A stretch of DNA of 64,000 nt from JAIBJN01 sp963699495 (GCA_963699495.1 CAVOUB010000003.1:62001-126000); one strand, 5' to 3'; positions 36,239 to 45,657 are shown, counted from the first letter of the stretch. A program made the numbers and translations. The notes: generated by a model from the letters alone, not told the origin.

Positions 36239-37430
36239 ATGATCGCCTGTCTCTCGATTCCGGGCTTCACTCTCAGGACTCCGTTGCTCCGGCGGCCCGA
36301 GCTGAAGGGCAAGCCCGTCGCGCTCGCGCCGGTGCCGGGGGCGCGGCCGTTGCTCGGCTCCTGCACTCGCACCGCTCAGACCGCGGGTGTTCGGCCGGGG
36401 ATGCGCCTCTCCGAGGCGCTCGCCATGTGCCCGCAGCTGGAGCTGGTCGAGCAGGATCCGGCCGGGGTGGAGGAGGCCTGGGAGGCCGTGTTGCGGCGGC
36501 TCGAGGAGGCCGGCTTTGCGGTCGAGCCGGTCGAGCCGGGCTGCGTCTACTTCGAGACGCGGGGGGTGGAGCGGCTGGCCGGAGGGCTCCAGCAGGCGCT
36601 CCGGCGGGCGCTCGACGCGGTCGGGGAGGAGTGGGGGGCTCGTGTGGGGGCGGCGTCCCGGCGCTTCGCGGCGCTGGCGGCGGCGACCGTGGCGCCGGCC
36701 GGCCGGGCGCTCGTCATCGACGACGGCGAGGCGCACCTCTTCCTCGAGCCGCTCCCGCTCGACCTCCTCCCGCTCTCGCCGGAGCGGCGGGAGGAGCTCT
36801 CGGAGCTCGGCGTCAAGCGTCTCGGCGAGCTGGCCCGCTTGCCCGGGGCGTGCGGTCGCGGACCGGCTCGGCGCGGACGGAGCGGAAGCATGGCAGCTCG
36901 CCCGAGGCGAGGGGGAGGGGGATGCTTCCGTCGAGCCGCGTCGGCCGCCGGCCGAGATCGCCGAGACGCTCTCCTTCCCGGAGCCGGTGGCGAACGAGCT
37001 CACGCTCGCGCGGGCACTGGCGGCGCTCGTCGAGCGCCTGCTCGCCCGCCCGGAGCGGGCGGGCCGGGCTCCCAGGCAGCTCGCCCTCTCGGCGAAGCTC
37101 GTCGGGGGAGGCTCCTGGCGGCGCTCGCTGACGCTGCGCGAGCCGACGGCGGAGCCCGACCGCCTTCGGCTCGCGCTCCAGTCCAAGCTTGCGGAGCTGC
37201 CGGCGCCCACGGCGGAGCTTCGGCTCGAGCTGGGGGAGCTGACGGAGTCGGTCGGGACACAGGCCGAGCTGATCCGCCCCCGCGGCAGCCGTCTGCGGGA
37301 GCGCCTGCGCGTGGGGCTCCGGCAGGCACGCGCGGCGGTGGGTCTGGACGCGGTCTGCACCGTCGTGGAGGTCGCGCCGTGGTCGCGCATCCCGGAGAGC
37401 CGGGCCATTCTCGTTCCGCGCGACGACTGA
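36239..37430 (+). CDS. imuB: ImuB, catalytically inactive Y-family polymerase adaptor (one frameshift in assembly)
   Basis: About 396 residues when joined. Links DnaE2 to the beta clamp in damage-induced mutagenesis. The N-terminus MIACLSIPGFTLRTPLLRRP matches ImuB and lacks the Asp-x-Asp metal site of active DinB polymerases. The thumb/fingers read ARPLLGSCTRTAQTAGVRPGM, CVYFETRGVERLAGG and ELGVKRLGELARLPG. After an extra G near 36858 the remainder continues in another frame (AVADRLGADGAEAWQLARG) to the C-terminal region ending RAILVPRDD. ATG 36239 is used because the promoter and LexA boxes reach 36236. The upstream imuA is not present next door. Confidence 0.9.
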
Positions 37431-37450
37431 ACGAGCCGCGCCCGGCGCTC

Positions 37451-37652
37451 GTGGCCTGCGAGGACGGGATGCCGGCGGCGATCGACCGGGTGCGCGTGGC
37501 CTCGCTGCGCGAGGAGTGGCTGGTGGTCGACCGCTGGTGGACGGAGCAGCCGGTGGAGCGGCGCTACTTCGAGGCCCTGCTCGAGACCGGGCGGAACGTC
37601 GTGGTCTTCCGGGACGAGGCGAGCGGCGACGTGGTTCCGGCAGAGCGCCTAG
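37451..37652 (+). CDS. DUF6504-type protein between imuB and dnaE2 (frameshifted near its end)
   Basis: Small protein of about 67 residues, VACEDGMPAAIDRV and WLVVDRWWTEQPVERRYFEALLE, recognisable as the DUF6504 family usually found between imuB and dnaE2 in actinobacteria. The last residues are in a different frame: an extra base near 37631 gives the expected ending DWFRQSA and stop TAG 37650-37652. Without that correction the open frame runs on to 37792. The start is uncertain: GTG 37451 is used because no ATG is close and the imuB stop lies 21 bp upstream. Function unknown, tied to the mutasome by position. Confidence 0.65.
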
Positions 37653-37793
37653 GAGGGCCTCGCAGGGCCTGCGTCTTTCGAAGTCATGCCTCCTCGCCCG
37701 TCAACTCCAGGGGCACCCCTCTCCCACCACCCGCTTTCGAGCGTACAGCCGAAATCCGCACGGGTGGCGCACGGACCGAGCCGGAAGCGTGAC

Positions 37794-40700
37794 GTGATCG
37801 TGCCGGAATACGTCGAGCTCCACTGCCACTCCGCCTACTCGTTCCTCGACGGCGCCTCCCAGCCCGAGGAGCTGGTCGCGCGGGCGGTCGAGCTCGGCTA
37901 CCAGGCCCTGGCGCTCACCGACCACGACGGGGTGTACGGCTCGCTCGAGTTCGCCTACGCGGCCAAGGCGCTCGGCCTGCGCTCCATCACCGGCGCGGAG
38001 GTGACGCTCGCCGACGGCTCCCACGTCACGCTCCTGGTCGAGACGCCGAGCGGCTATGCGAACCTCTGCCGCCTCCTCACTGCCGCGCACGCCCACGAGC
38101 GGCTGAGCCCGCGCCTCGACCCCGTGCTCCTCGCCGAGCAGAACGAGGGCCTCGTGTGCCTCTCGGGCTGCGCACGGCACGGGCTCGCCGTGCGCGACCC
38201 CAACGCCGCCGCCCAACTCGCCCGCGCGTTCGGCCACGACCGCTTCTACGTCGAGCTCCAGCGCCCCTACGAGCGGGGCGACGCGCGCCGGAACGCCGCC
38301 CTTCGAGCGCTCGCAGAGACCCTCGGGGTCCGCACGGTCGCCACCGGCGACGTACATGCCCACCATCCGCGCCGGACCCATCTCCAGGACGTCCTCGTCG
38401 CGATCAAGAACCGCATGTCTCTCGAGGGCTGCGAGCCCGAGCGGCGGGGGAACGGCGAGAGCGTCCTCCTGTCCCCCGGGGAGGTCGCCGGCCGCTTTCC
38501 GGACGACCGCGACGCGATCCGGACGACCGTCGAGCTCGCCGAGCGGCTCACGTTCGACCTGACGCACGAGCTCGGCTACCGCTACCCGGACTTCTCGGAC
38601 GGCCCGACGCCGGCCGACGTCCAGCTGGCGGAGGTCTGCCGCCGGGCCTTCGAGGAGCGCTACCGCCACGCGCCGCACCTGCTCCGCACCCGGGCGGACG
38701 AACGCCTGCGCGAGGAGCTGGCGCTGATCGCCGAGCTCGGCCTCTCCGGCTTCTTCCTTCTCCACTGGGAGGTGCTCGAGCTGGCGCGCGACGTCGCAGC
38801 GGAGGTGCGCGGCCCCGGCTCGCCGCGCCACCTGCTGCCGCCGGGGCGCGGGCGGGGAAGCTCGGTCGGCTCGATCGTCTGCTACCTCACCGGGCTCTCG
38901 CACGTGGACCCGGTGGATGCCGGCCTTTCGCTCGGCCGCTTCCTGAACCGGGAGCTCTCGTCCGTCCCCGACATCGACCTGGACTTCCCGCGCGACATCC
39001 GGGAGAAGCTGATCGTCGCCGTCACGGAGCGCTACGGCCGCGAGCACTCGGCGCTCGTGGCGAGCTTCTCCACCTACCGCGCGCGCGGCGCGATCCGCGA
39101 CGTGGGCAAGGCGCTCGGGCTCCCGCAGGCCGAGCTCGAGCGGCTTGCGCGCGTCTCGGACGGGTGGAACGCGCGCAAGGTGGGGGAGGAGATGGAGCTC
39201 GTGCCCGGGGCCGACGCGCGCCTGGTCTCGCCGCGCTGGCGGGCCTTCCGGGAGCTCTGCGGCGAGATCGCCGGGCTGCCGCGCCACCTGTCGCAGCATC
39301 CGGGCGGCATGGTCATCTCCTCGCGGCCGCTCGTCGAGCTCGTCCCCGTCGAGCCGGCGGCGATGGAGGGCCGCCAGAACTGCCAGTGGGACAAGGACTC
39401 CTGCGCCGACGCCGGCTTCCTCAAGATCGACCTGCTCGGCCTGGGGATGCTCTCCGCGGTCGAGGAGTGCGTGGAGCAGATCGCGCTCCTGCGCGGGAAG
39501 CCGATCGATCTCTCCCGCATCCCGCTCGACGACCCCGGCGTCTACAGGGAGATCCAGGATGCGGACACGGTCGGCCTCTTCCAGATCGAGAGCCGCGCAC
39601 AGATGCAGAGCCTCCTGCGCACGCGCCCCGAGAACCTCGACGACCTCACGATCCAGGTCGCCCTCGTGCGCCCGGGGCCGATCCAGGGCAAGGCCGTGCA
39701 CCCGTACATCGAGCGGAGGCAGCGCAAGCGGGAGGACCCCGGCTACGAGCCGCCCTACGACCATCCGTCCCTCGCCGAGCCGCTGCGCGAGACGCTGGGC
39801 GCGATCATCTTCCAGGATCAGGTGCTCGACGTGGCCATGGCGCTTGCCGGCTTCTCGGTGGGCGAGGCCGAAGGGCTTCGCCGTGCGATGAGCCGCAAGC
39901 GGAGCCAGGACGCGATCGAGGCGCACCGCCAGCGCTTCATCGAGGGCGCGCTCCGAAACGGAGCCGGCCTCGAGACCGCGGAGCTCGTCTTCTCGAAGCT
40001 GACCGGCTTCGCGTCCTTCGGCTTCCCCAAGTCGCACGCGGCTGCCTTCGCGCTCCTCGCCTACCAGTCGGCCTGGCTCCGCCACCACTATCCGGACGAG
40101 TTCCTCTGCTCGCTCCTGAATGCGCAGCCGATGGGCTTCTACCCGCCCGCGAGCCTGGTCCGGGACGCTCAGCGCCGCGGCGTCGAGGTGCTGCCGCCGG
40201 ACGTGAACCGGAGCGCCGCGAAGTGCCGGCTCCAGGGCGGCGTCGTCCGCGTCGGGCTCGGCTACGTGAAAGGCCTTGGGGAGGGGCCCGCCGTGGCGCT
40301 CGTGGAGGAGCGCGATGCCGGCGGCCCCTTCGGGAGCGTCGCCGACCTCACGCGGCGGGCGCCGCTCGACCGGCCCGCGCTGGAAGCACTGGTCGCGAGC
40401 GGGGCCTGCGATTCCTTCGGCTGGCCCAGGCGCCAGCTCCTCTGGCGCCTGGGGCTTGCGCCCCGGTCGACAAGTGCCGGCTCCGGGGGCGCCGACCGGC
40501 AGCTGGCGCTCCCTCTCGAGCCGACGAGCGAGATCCCCGAGCTGGCCGAGCAGACGCCGTGGGAGCGGATGCTCGCCGACTACCGGCTCACGAGCCTGTC
40601 CGTCGGGCTCCATCCGCTCGAGCTGCTGCGGCCGCACCTGCCCGGGGAGGTGCTGTCGAGCCCGGAGCTGGAGGAGGCGCAGCACGGTGCCCGGGTCTCC

Positions 40701-41003
40701 GTGGCCGGCCTCGTCGTCGCGCGGCAGCGGCCGGCCACCGCGAGCGGGGTCGTCTTCATGCTGATCGAGGACGAGCACGGCCAGATGAACCTGATCGTCC
40801 CGCCGCCCGTGTACGAGCGCTACCGCGCCCTCGTGCGCGGGGAGCCGCTCCTGCTCGCGCGCGGCCGCTTCGAGCGGGTCGGCCGGAATCGGAACGTCCT
40901 CGTGGCCGAATTCGCCTCGCTCGCGCCGCTCGCCCGCCGGGTGGCCGGCGACGCAGAGGTGCGCGGCGCCATGCCGGCCGCGCATCACTTCGGCGGGCGG
41001 TGA
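37794..41003 (+). CDS. dnaE2: error-prone DNA polymerase III alpha subunit
   Basis: 1069 residues, normal for DnaE2. Replicates across lesions in SOS mutagenesis together with ImuB. The PHP domain starts EYVELHCHSAYSFLDGAS and has LALTDHDGVYGS. The palm catalytic motif is SVPDIDLDFPRDIREKLI, with Asp pair near residues 393-395. Next come YLTGLSHVDPVDAGL, SQHPGGMVIS, QWDKDSCADAGFLKIDLLGLG and GFPKSHAAAFALLAYQSAWLR, and a C-terminal OB-fold (SVAGLVVARQRPATASGV). No frame break in 3.2 kb. No LexA box is seen close upstream, so it is probably driven from the imuB promoter. GTG 37794 used; GTG 37800 possible. Confidence 0.96.
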   Translation: MIVPEYVELHCHSAYSFLDGASQPEELVARAVELGYQALALTDHDGVYGSLEFAYAAKALGLRSITGAEVTLADGSHVTLLVETPSGYANLCRLLTAAHAHERLSPRLDPVLLAEQNEGLVCLSGCARHGLAVRDPNAAAQLARAFGHDRFYVELQRPYERGDARRNAALRALAETLGVRTVATGDVHAHHPRRTHLQDVLVAIKNRMSLEGCEPERRGNGESVLLSPGEVAGRFPDDRDAIRTTVELAERLTFDLTHELGYRYPDFSDGPTPADVQLAEVCRRAFEERYRHAPHLLRTRADERLREELALIAELGLSGFFLLHWEVLELARDVAAEVRGPGSPRHLLPPGRGRGSSVGSIVCYLTGLSHVDPVDAGLSLGRFLNRELSSVPDIDLDFPRDIREKLIVAVTERYGREHSALVASFSTYRARGAIRDVGKALGLPQAELERLARVSDGWNARKVGEEMELVPGADARLVSPRWRAFRELCGEIAGLPRHLSQHPGGMVISSRPLVELVPVEPAAMEGRQNCQWDKDSCADAGFLKIDLLGLGMLSAVEECVEQIALLRGKPIDLSRIPLDDPGVYREIQDADTVGLFQIESRAQMQSLLRTRPENLDDLTIQVALVRPGPIQGKAVHPYIERRQRKREDPGYEPPYDHPSLAEPLRETLGAIIFQDQVLDVAMALAGFSVGEAEGLRRAMSRKRSQDAIEAHRQRFIEGALRNGAGLETAELVFSKLTGFASFGFPKSHAAAFALLAYQSAWLRHHYPDEFLCSLLNAQPMGFYPPASLVRDAQRRGVEVLPPDVNRSAAKCRLQGGVVRVGLGYVKGLGEGPAVALVEERDAGGPFGSVADLTRRAPLDRPALEALVASGACDSFGWPRRQLLWRLGLAPRSTSAGSGGADRQLALPLEPTSEIPELAEQTPWERMLADYRLTSLSVGLHPLELLRPHLPGEVLSSPELEEAQHGARVSVAGLVVARQRPATASGVVFMLIEDEHGQMNLIVPPPVYERYRALVRGEPLLLARGRFERVGRNRNVLVAEFASLAPLARRVAGDAEVRGAMPAAHHFGGR

Positions 41004-41115
41004 AGTCCCCTACAGTTGTCAAGCGAGGGGCGGTCGCCATTCTGCGGGGGTCCTGCTCCGACCCGCCCGGAGCGTCGTCGTCGGTTCACCCGACCGCTCG
41101 GCCGAGACAGTCATC

Positions 41116-41121
41116 TAGATT
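41116..41121 (+). promoter_or_regulatory. -10 box TAGATT of the FAD oxidoreductase gene
   Basis: TAGATT ends 7 nt before GTG 41129. No Shine-Dalgarno in between, consistent with a leaderless transcript and with this GTG as the true start. Confidence 0.5.
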
Positions 41122-41128
41122 TCGGGCC

Positions 41129-42523
41129 GTGGCCCCCCGGTCGCTCTGGCTCCAGGAAGCGCTCGCGGCCGAGGACGGTGTCGATTCCTCGGAGCTCGTC
41201 GAGGCCATTCGCGCCGATGTCTGCGTCGTCGGCGGCGGCTATACGGGCCTGTGGACGGCCCTGCGGATCGCCGAGCTCGAGCCGGGTGCGTCGATCGCGC
41301 TCGTGGAGGCAGACATCTGCGGCGGCGGGCCCTCGGGGCGAAACGGCGGCTTCGCCCTGTCGTGGTGGCCCAAGGTCGAGACGCTGATCAAGCGCGTCGG
41401 CGAGGAGGAGGCCTTCCGCCTCGTGCGGATCTCGGTGCAGGCGGTCGACGAGCTGGGCGCCTTCTGCGAGCGCGAGGGGATCGACGCGCACTACCACCGC
41501 GGCGGCTGGCTCTGGACCGCGACTTCCCCGGCTCAGCTCGGGTCGTGGGAGGGCGCTGTCGATGCCGCGGCGCGCGCCGGCGAGCGGCCGTTCGAGATCC
41601 TCTCCGCCGAGGAGGTGCAGCGCCGGACCGGATCGCCGGTCCACCTCGGCGCCGCCTACGAGGCCGGGGCGGCGACCGTGCAGCCGGCGCTCCTCGCACG
41701 CGGCCTGCGGCGCGTCGCCGTGGCGCGGGGCGTGCGCGTCTTCGAGCACTCGCCGATGGTGGAGCTCGACCGGGAACGGGGAGTCGTCCGCACGCGAGCC
41801 GGCTCCGTGCAGGCCGGCGCGATCGTCCTCTCCTTGGGCGCCTGGCTCGCCGGCATCCCGGAGCTGAAGCGAGCCGTCGTGCCCGTCTCCAGCGACATGA
41901 TCGCCACCGCGCCCATGCCGGAGCGGCTCCGGGAGGCCGGCTGGAGCGGGGGCGAGTCGATCTCGAACTGCCGCCTGATGGTGCACTACTACCGGACGAC
42001 GCAGGACGGCCGGATTGCGTTCGGTCAGGGCGGCCACCGCCATGCCTACGGCGGCCGGGTGGACGACGAGCTCTTCGCCTACAGCGCTTCGGCCGAGCAA
42101 CGGCTGAGCCGGGATCTCGCTCGGCTGGTTCCGTACGCGGAGGGCGTCGACGTCACGCACGCCTGGGGCGGGCCGATCGACCGCACGATCGACGGCGCGC
42201 CCGTCTTCGGCCGGCTGCCCGGGAGCGTTCCGATCGTCTACGGAGGCGGTTACTCGGGGAACGGCGTCGCCCCGACCCTCACCGCCGGCAAGATCCTCGC
42301 CTCGAGCGCGCTCGGGCGCGAGGACGAATGGTCGGGCGCCGGTCTCAACCGCGGCGTGGCCGGCCGCTTCCCGCCCGAGCCGATCCGCTTCCTCGGGGGC
42401 TTCGTCGTCCGGGCGGCCGTGAAGCGCAAGGAGAGCCGGGAAGACGTCGGGCGCTCCGTCGATCCGCTTACGCGGCGCATCGCGGGGCTCGCGCCCCAGG
42501 GCTTCTTCCGCATCATGCGCTAG
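41129..42523 (+). CDS. FAD-dependent oxidoreductase (DAO / gamma-glutamylputrescine oxidase-like)
   Basis: 464 residues. The FAD Rossmann motif CVVGGGYTGLWTALRIAE at about residues 32-50 is followed by GPSGRNGGFALSWWPK, typical of DAO-family amine oxidases such as PuuB and OrdL. HRGGWLWTA, a GGVxP-like substrate region and the C-terminal HAWGGPIDRTIDGAPVFG plus YGGGYSGNGVAP complete the fold. It likely oxidises an amino acid or amine. The gene is single and ends at a hairpin that separates it from the leftward protease gene. Confidence 0.9.
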   Translation: MAPRSLWLQEALAAEDGVDSSELVEAIRADVCVVGGGYTGLWTALRIAELEPGASIALVEADICGGGPSGRNGGFALSWWPKVETLIKRVGEEEAFRLVRISVQAVDELGAFCEREGIDAHYHRGGWLWTATSPAQLGSWEGAVDAAARAGERPFEILSAEEVQRRTGSPVHLGAAYEAGAATVQPALLARGLRRVAVARGVRVFEHSPMVELDRERGVVRTRAGSVQAGAIVLSLGAWLAGIPELKRAVVPVSSDMIATAPMPERLREAGWSGGESISNCRLMVHYYRTTQDGRIAFGQGGHRHAYGGRVDDELFAYSASAEQRLSRDLARLVPYAEGVDVTHAWGGPIDRTIDGAPVFGRLPGSVPIVYGGGYSGNGVAPTLTAGKILASSALGREDEWSGAGLNRGVAGRFPPEPIRFLGGFVVRAAVKRKESREDVGRSVDPLTRRIAGLAPQGFFRIMR

Positions 42524-42555
42524 GCGCGGAGAGCCCCGGTCGGGATCTCCGCGCC
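42523..42555. terminator. two-way hairpin terminator
   Basis: GGCGCGGAGA (42523-42532) and TCTCCGCGCC (42546-42555) form a perfect 10-bp stem with a 13-nt loop between convergent genes. The first base is the last base of the oxidoreductase stop codon. No strong T run on either side. Confidence 0.7.
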
Positions 42556-42567
42556 TGCGCTATCCGT

Positions 42568-44504
42568 CTAGTCCTGCCAGCGCTTCGTGCCCGGCCCGAT
42601 CCGGTCGAAGGCCGCATACCCGACGACGGCGTTGGCGCCCTCGGGGCTCGTCACCCGCGGTAGGACGGCCCAGCCGTTGTGGCTCGCCTTCACGTCGACC
42701 CCGGCGCGGTCGGCTCCCTGGAGGACGAGCTCGTACGCTGCCCGCGCCGCGAACCACGTCCTGTCGTAGTCGTGCGCGGCCATCGCCCTCTCGGCCCGGC
42801 CCACCGCCGCGTCGGCCGCAGCAAGGAAGCTCCCGGCCCGGCCGGCCTTCCTGCTCGCCAGGATCTCGCCTGCGATCACGTTCGCGTTCGCGATGAACCC
42901 CGCGGCCTGGAAGCGCGCCGCGTTGTCCCGGTCGAACTGGCTGAAGTCCCAGTTCAGGTCGATGTAGCTCATTATCGAGTTGTGCTCGTCGGTGGCCCAG
43001 GCGAAGAAGAGCGGGCCGGTGGGCTCGTAGTCGACCCCGGACTCCCAGTCGAAGCCGTCGTGCGGGTGGCTCATCCCGAAGTGATGGCCGTACTCGTGGA
43101 TCTGGGTCGTCGTGAGCCCGTAGCCGGCCTCGACCACATCGGGGGAGACCCAGTTGTGGATGAAGCTCTGCGTCCCGTCGACGTAGTTGTCGTCCGCGTA
43201 GCCGAGGAACGGGCTGGCAAGCTCGTCGCTGGTCGCGTAGTTGAACGCGGGCGCCTCGTAGACCCTGCTCTTCCCGCTGCGCCTGAGGCTCTGGTCGATG
43301 AAGTCCTCGATGTTCAGCGCGTGGAAGAGGAACAGGTTGGCGAAGGCCGGGTACTGCGGCCGGTCGTCGTAGCACGGCTCGTCGGCGAGCCACGCCAGGT
43401 AGCACTGCTTGGCCTTCCCGCGGAGCTTGAGATCCTGCGTGTCGCTCGTGAGGGGGAAGTCCGGGAACAGCTCGCCCAGCTCGTGCCGCAGGTAGGACGG
43501 CTTCTGGTAGAGCGCGCTCGCGTCGACGCCCTCCCAGGCCTCGTAGGTGTTGAGGTCGAGGTTGACCACCGACGGCAGGAGCTCGGGCGTGAGGTCCGGC
43601 GGGTAGATCGGCGACGAGGTGAAGAGAGGTTGATGGCCGCGTAGCGGGCCACCAGGCTGAGGTCGCCTGTCAAGGCGCTCGGCGAGCGGTAGCCGCCGGG
43701 GGCGTACTCCCAGGCGACGGGGATCCTGTAGTCCGGCTCGTCGTCGTCGTCGAGGTCCGCGTTCGTGATGTCGAAGTTGCCGCCCCAGAGCTCGGGACCG
43801 GCGGAGAGGTCGAAGAACCAGACGCGCCGCTCGCCGCGCGGGCCGAGGCCCGTCTCCTCGTCGTCGGGCGTCGTGCCGCCCCAGGCGATGATCTTGCGGC
43901 TCTCGTTCAGGAGGCCGAAGTCGTGGCCGGTGTCGGGATCGGGCTCGCCGATCTTCGTGTAGAGGTGGTCGATGAAGTCCGAGCGGCCCCACCAGTTGAC
44001 GAAGAAGATCGTGTTCTCACGGGTATTGACGCCTGAGGGAGCGTGGTCGATCAGCCACTTCTCGACCGACGGGGCGTCGATGAAGTGGTTCTGGCCGACG
44101 TCGCGCGTGCCGTCCTGCTCGTTGTAGACGTCCTGGAAGAAGGTTCGATCGGCCGGCGTCGCCAGTCCCTTCAGGGCGCTGAAGAAGGCGTTCTCCCACG
44201 ACGCGCCCGTGTAGGTGACGTCGACGTCGTAGCGGTAGTCGATGCCGAGCTCCTCGACGAGCCCGTAGTAGAGCCGTGAGCGGATGATCGGCTTGTACCG
44301 GCCGGGCAGCCCCGCCAGAAACTCCGACTTCTTGACCTGCCCGGGCTCGAATCCGACGAACACGACGTTGACCGGAACCCGCTCCCGCAGGTCGGCGGTT
44401 CTGTCTCCGGGCTGCAGGTTGGAGAACCCGCTCGCCCCGGCCGTCGGGACGAAGGCTGCCGCAACCACGCTCGCCGCAACCGCAACAATGATCCTGCCCC
44501 TCAT
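42568..44504 (-). CDS. secreted zinc metalloprotease of metzincin type (one frameshift in assembly)
   Basis: About 644 residues. Signal peptide MRGRIIVAVAASVVAAAFV then a large N-terminal domain (VPVNVVFVGFEPGQVKK, WWGRSDFIDHLYTKIG, GERRVWFFDLSAGPELWG) not recognisable to me. After a 2-base duplication near 43632 the frame continues. The C-terminal half has QIHEYGHHFGMSH, an exact HExxHxxGxxH zinc site of metzincins, then a Met-turn candidate NSIMSYIDLNW. Charged helices follow to the end (SFLAAADAAVGRAERAMAAH). It is probably an extracellular endopeptidase, but the large unassigned N-terminal domain does not fit any family I can name. Confidence 0.75.
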
Positions 44505-44586
44505 GGATGCCCCTTTCGCGTCGCCCCCTCCAAGGGTCGATCGCACGGTAATCGCAGCTTCGGGGGCGTCAACGCCCCGGAGGGGG

Positions 44587-44886
44587 CTAGTCGAGCTCGA
44601 GCCCGAGCCTCGGGAGGCGCTTGCGGGCGAGGTCGTTGAACACGTCCTCGTAGGCCTCGGCGGCCTCTGCGTCCAGCGTGCGAGCGTAGGTGTCGCGGTA
44701 CTCGAGGAGGGCATCGCGGGCGAGGTCGACGGTGTCGACGTAGTCGCCGTAGAGCTCTTCCGCCTCGTCCTTCGACGCGGAGTTGTAGGCGTCGAGCGCC
44801 TTCCGGCAGTCCTGGAGGAGGTCGGCACTCTCGGCCTCGAACAGCTCCAGCTGGCGCTCGACGAGGTCGACGAAGCGCCCTCGCAC
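44587..44886 (-). CDS. small charged helical protein (99 aa)
   Basis: Predicted all-helical, acidic protein (LVERQLELFEAESADLLQD, YVDTVDLARDALLEYRDTY, EAYEDVFNDLARKRLP). No cysteines, signal peptide or membrane helix. Start GTG 44886 is supported by a TAGTCT box on the minus strand ending 6 nt upstream. It is divergent from the EEP hydrolase gene and both share a symmetric -10 region. Family unknown. Confidence 0.6.
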   Translation of the reverse strand: MRGRFVDLVERQLELFEAESADLLQDCRKALDAYNSASKDEAEELYGDYVDTVDLARDALLEYRDTYARTLDAEAAEAYEDVFNDLARKRLPRLGLELD

Positions 44887-44891
44887 GCTCC

Positions 44892-44898
44892 TAGACTA
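44892..44898. promoter_or_regulatory. shared symmetric -10 (TAGACTA) of divergent genes
   Basis: The heptamer TAGACTA reads TAGACT on the plus strand (44892-44897) and TAGTCT on the minus strand (44898-44893). Distance to the plus start codon (TTG 44908) is 10 nt and to the minus start codon (GTG 44886) is 6 nt. One symmetric element can serve as the -10 for both genes. Confidence 0.5.
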
Positions 44899-44907
44899 AA
44901 CGGCGAG

Positions 44908-45637
44908 TTGCGCCTTCTCGTCCGCAGCTGGAACCTCTACCACGGGAGGACGGACCCCCCGTCGTCGACACTCCGCCTCGAGCAGATGGTGCGGCTCGTG
45001 ACCGCGGACGCGCCCGACGTCGTCGCGCTGCAGGAGGTACCGCTCTGGGCGGTCACGCGCCTGGAAGGCTGGAGCAGCATGAAGGCGTCCTGGGCCAAGA
45101 CGATGCCGGCGCTCCTCGGGCCCCTCGCGCGGCGCGTGACCGACGCCGACCCCGAGCGCTTCCGCTCGAGCCTCACCGGCCAGGCGAACGCGCTGCTCGT
45201 CAACCCGCATTTCGAGGTTGGACAGCACCGGCGCTTCGTCCTCAATCCCGGGCTGTCGCGGAAGGACTGGCTCCTCCGCGGTGGCCAGCGGCGCGTGTGC
45301 CACGCCCTCGAGGTCGAGGCGCGCGGTGAGCGGGTTGTCCTGGCCAACCTGCACGCTTCGAACGACCCCGACCAGAGCCGGGTCGCAGAGGAGATCGAGC
45401 GTGCCGCGTCCTTCCTCGCGGGTGCGGAGCGGTGCGTTCTCTTCGGCGATTTCAACGTCGAGCACCACCCGGTGCCGGGCTTCACGGAGCCCATCGAGGG
45501 GATCGACCAGATTCTCGCCCGCGGCTTCGAGCTGCGAGCGCGGCCCCGAGCCGTGGGCGGAGGAGCGGCGGCGCGTGAACGGCGCGGTCCTTTCCGACCA
45601 CGCGCCGGTGGAAGCGGTGATCGCATCGACCTCGTAG
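44908..45637 (+). CDS. endonuclease/exonuclease/phosphatase-family protein (one frameshift)
   Basis: About 240 residues, cytoplasmic (no signal peptide). EEP fold visible: LLVRSWNLYHGRTDPP (Asn), DVVALQEVPLWAV (metal-binding Glu), VLANLHASNDPDQSR (His), LFGDFNVEHHPVPGF (Asp-x-Asn) and the final SDHAPVEAVI (Asp-His). The last part is reached only after a frame change near 45535. Start TTG 44908, 10 nt after the shared -10 box. Substrate unknown. It is followed by a PLP enzyme 20 bp downstream. Confidence 0.82.
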
Positions 45638-45657
45638 CCGTCCGCCGCGGCCTGCCG

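Noticed and set aside
37649..37800. Fourth copy of the AGGAGGGTTTG repeat after DUF6504
   Set aside because: It begins CTAGGAGGG but then diverges (CCTCGC) and no CAAACCCTCCT partner follows; probably chance or a badly decayed remnant.
37701..40988. Long open frame antisense to dnaE2 (over 1000 codons)
   Set aside because: GC-rich shadow frame of the real dnaE2 gene; no domain or motif, and dnaE2 is unmistakable on the other strand.
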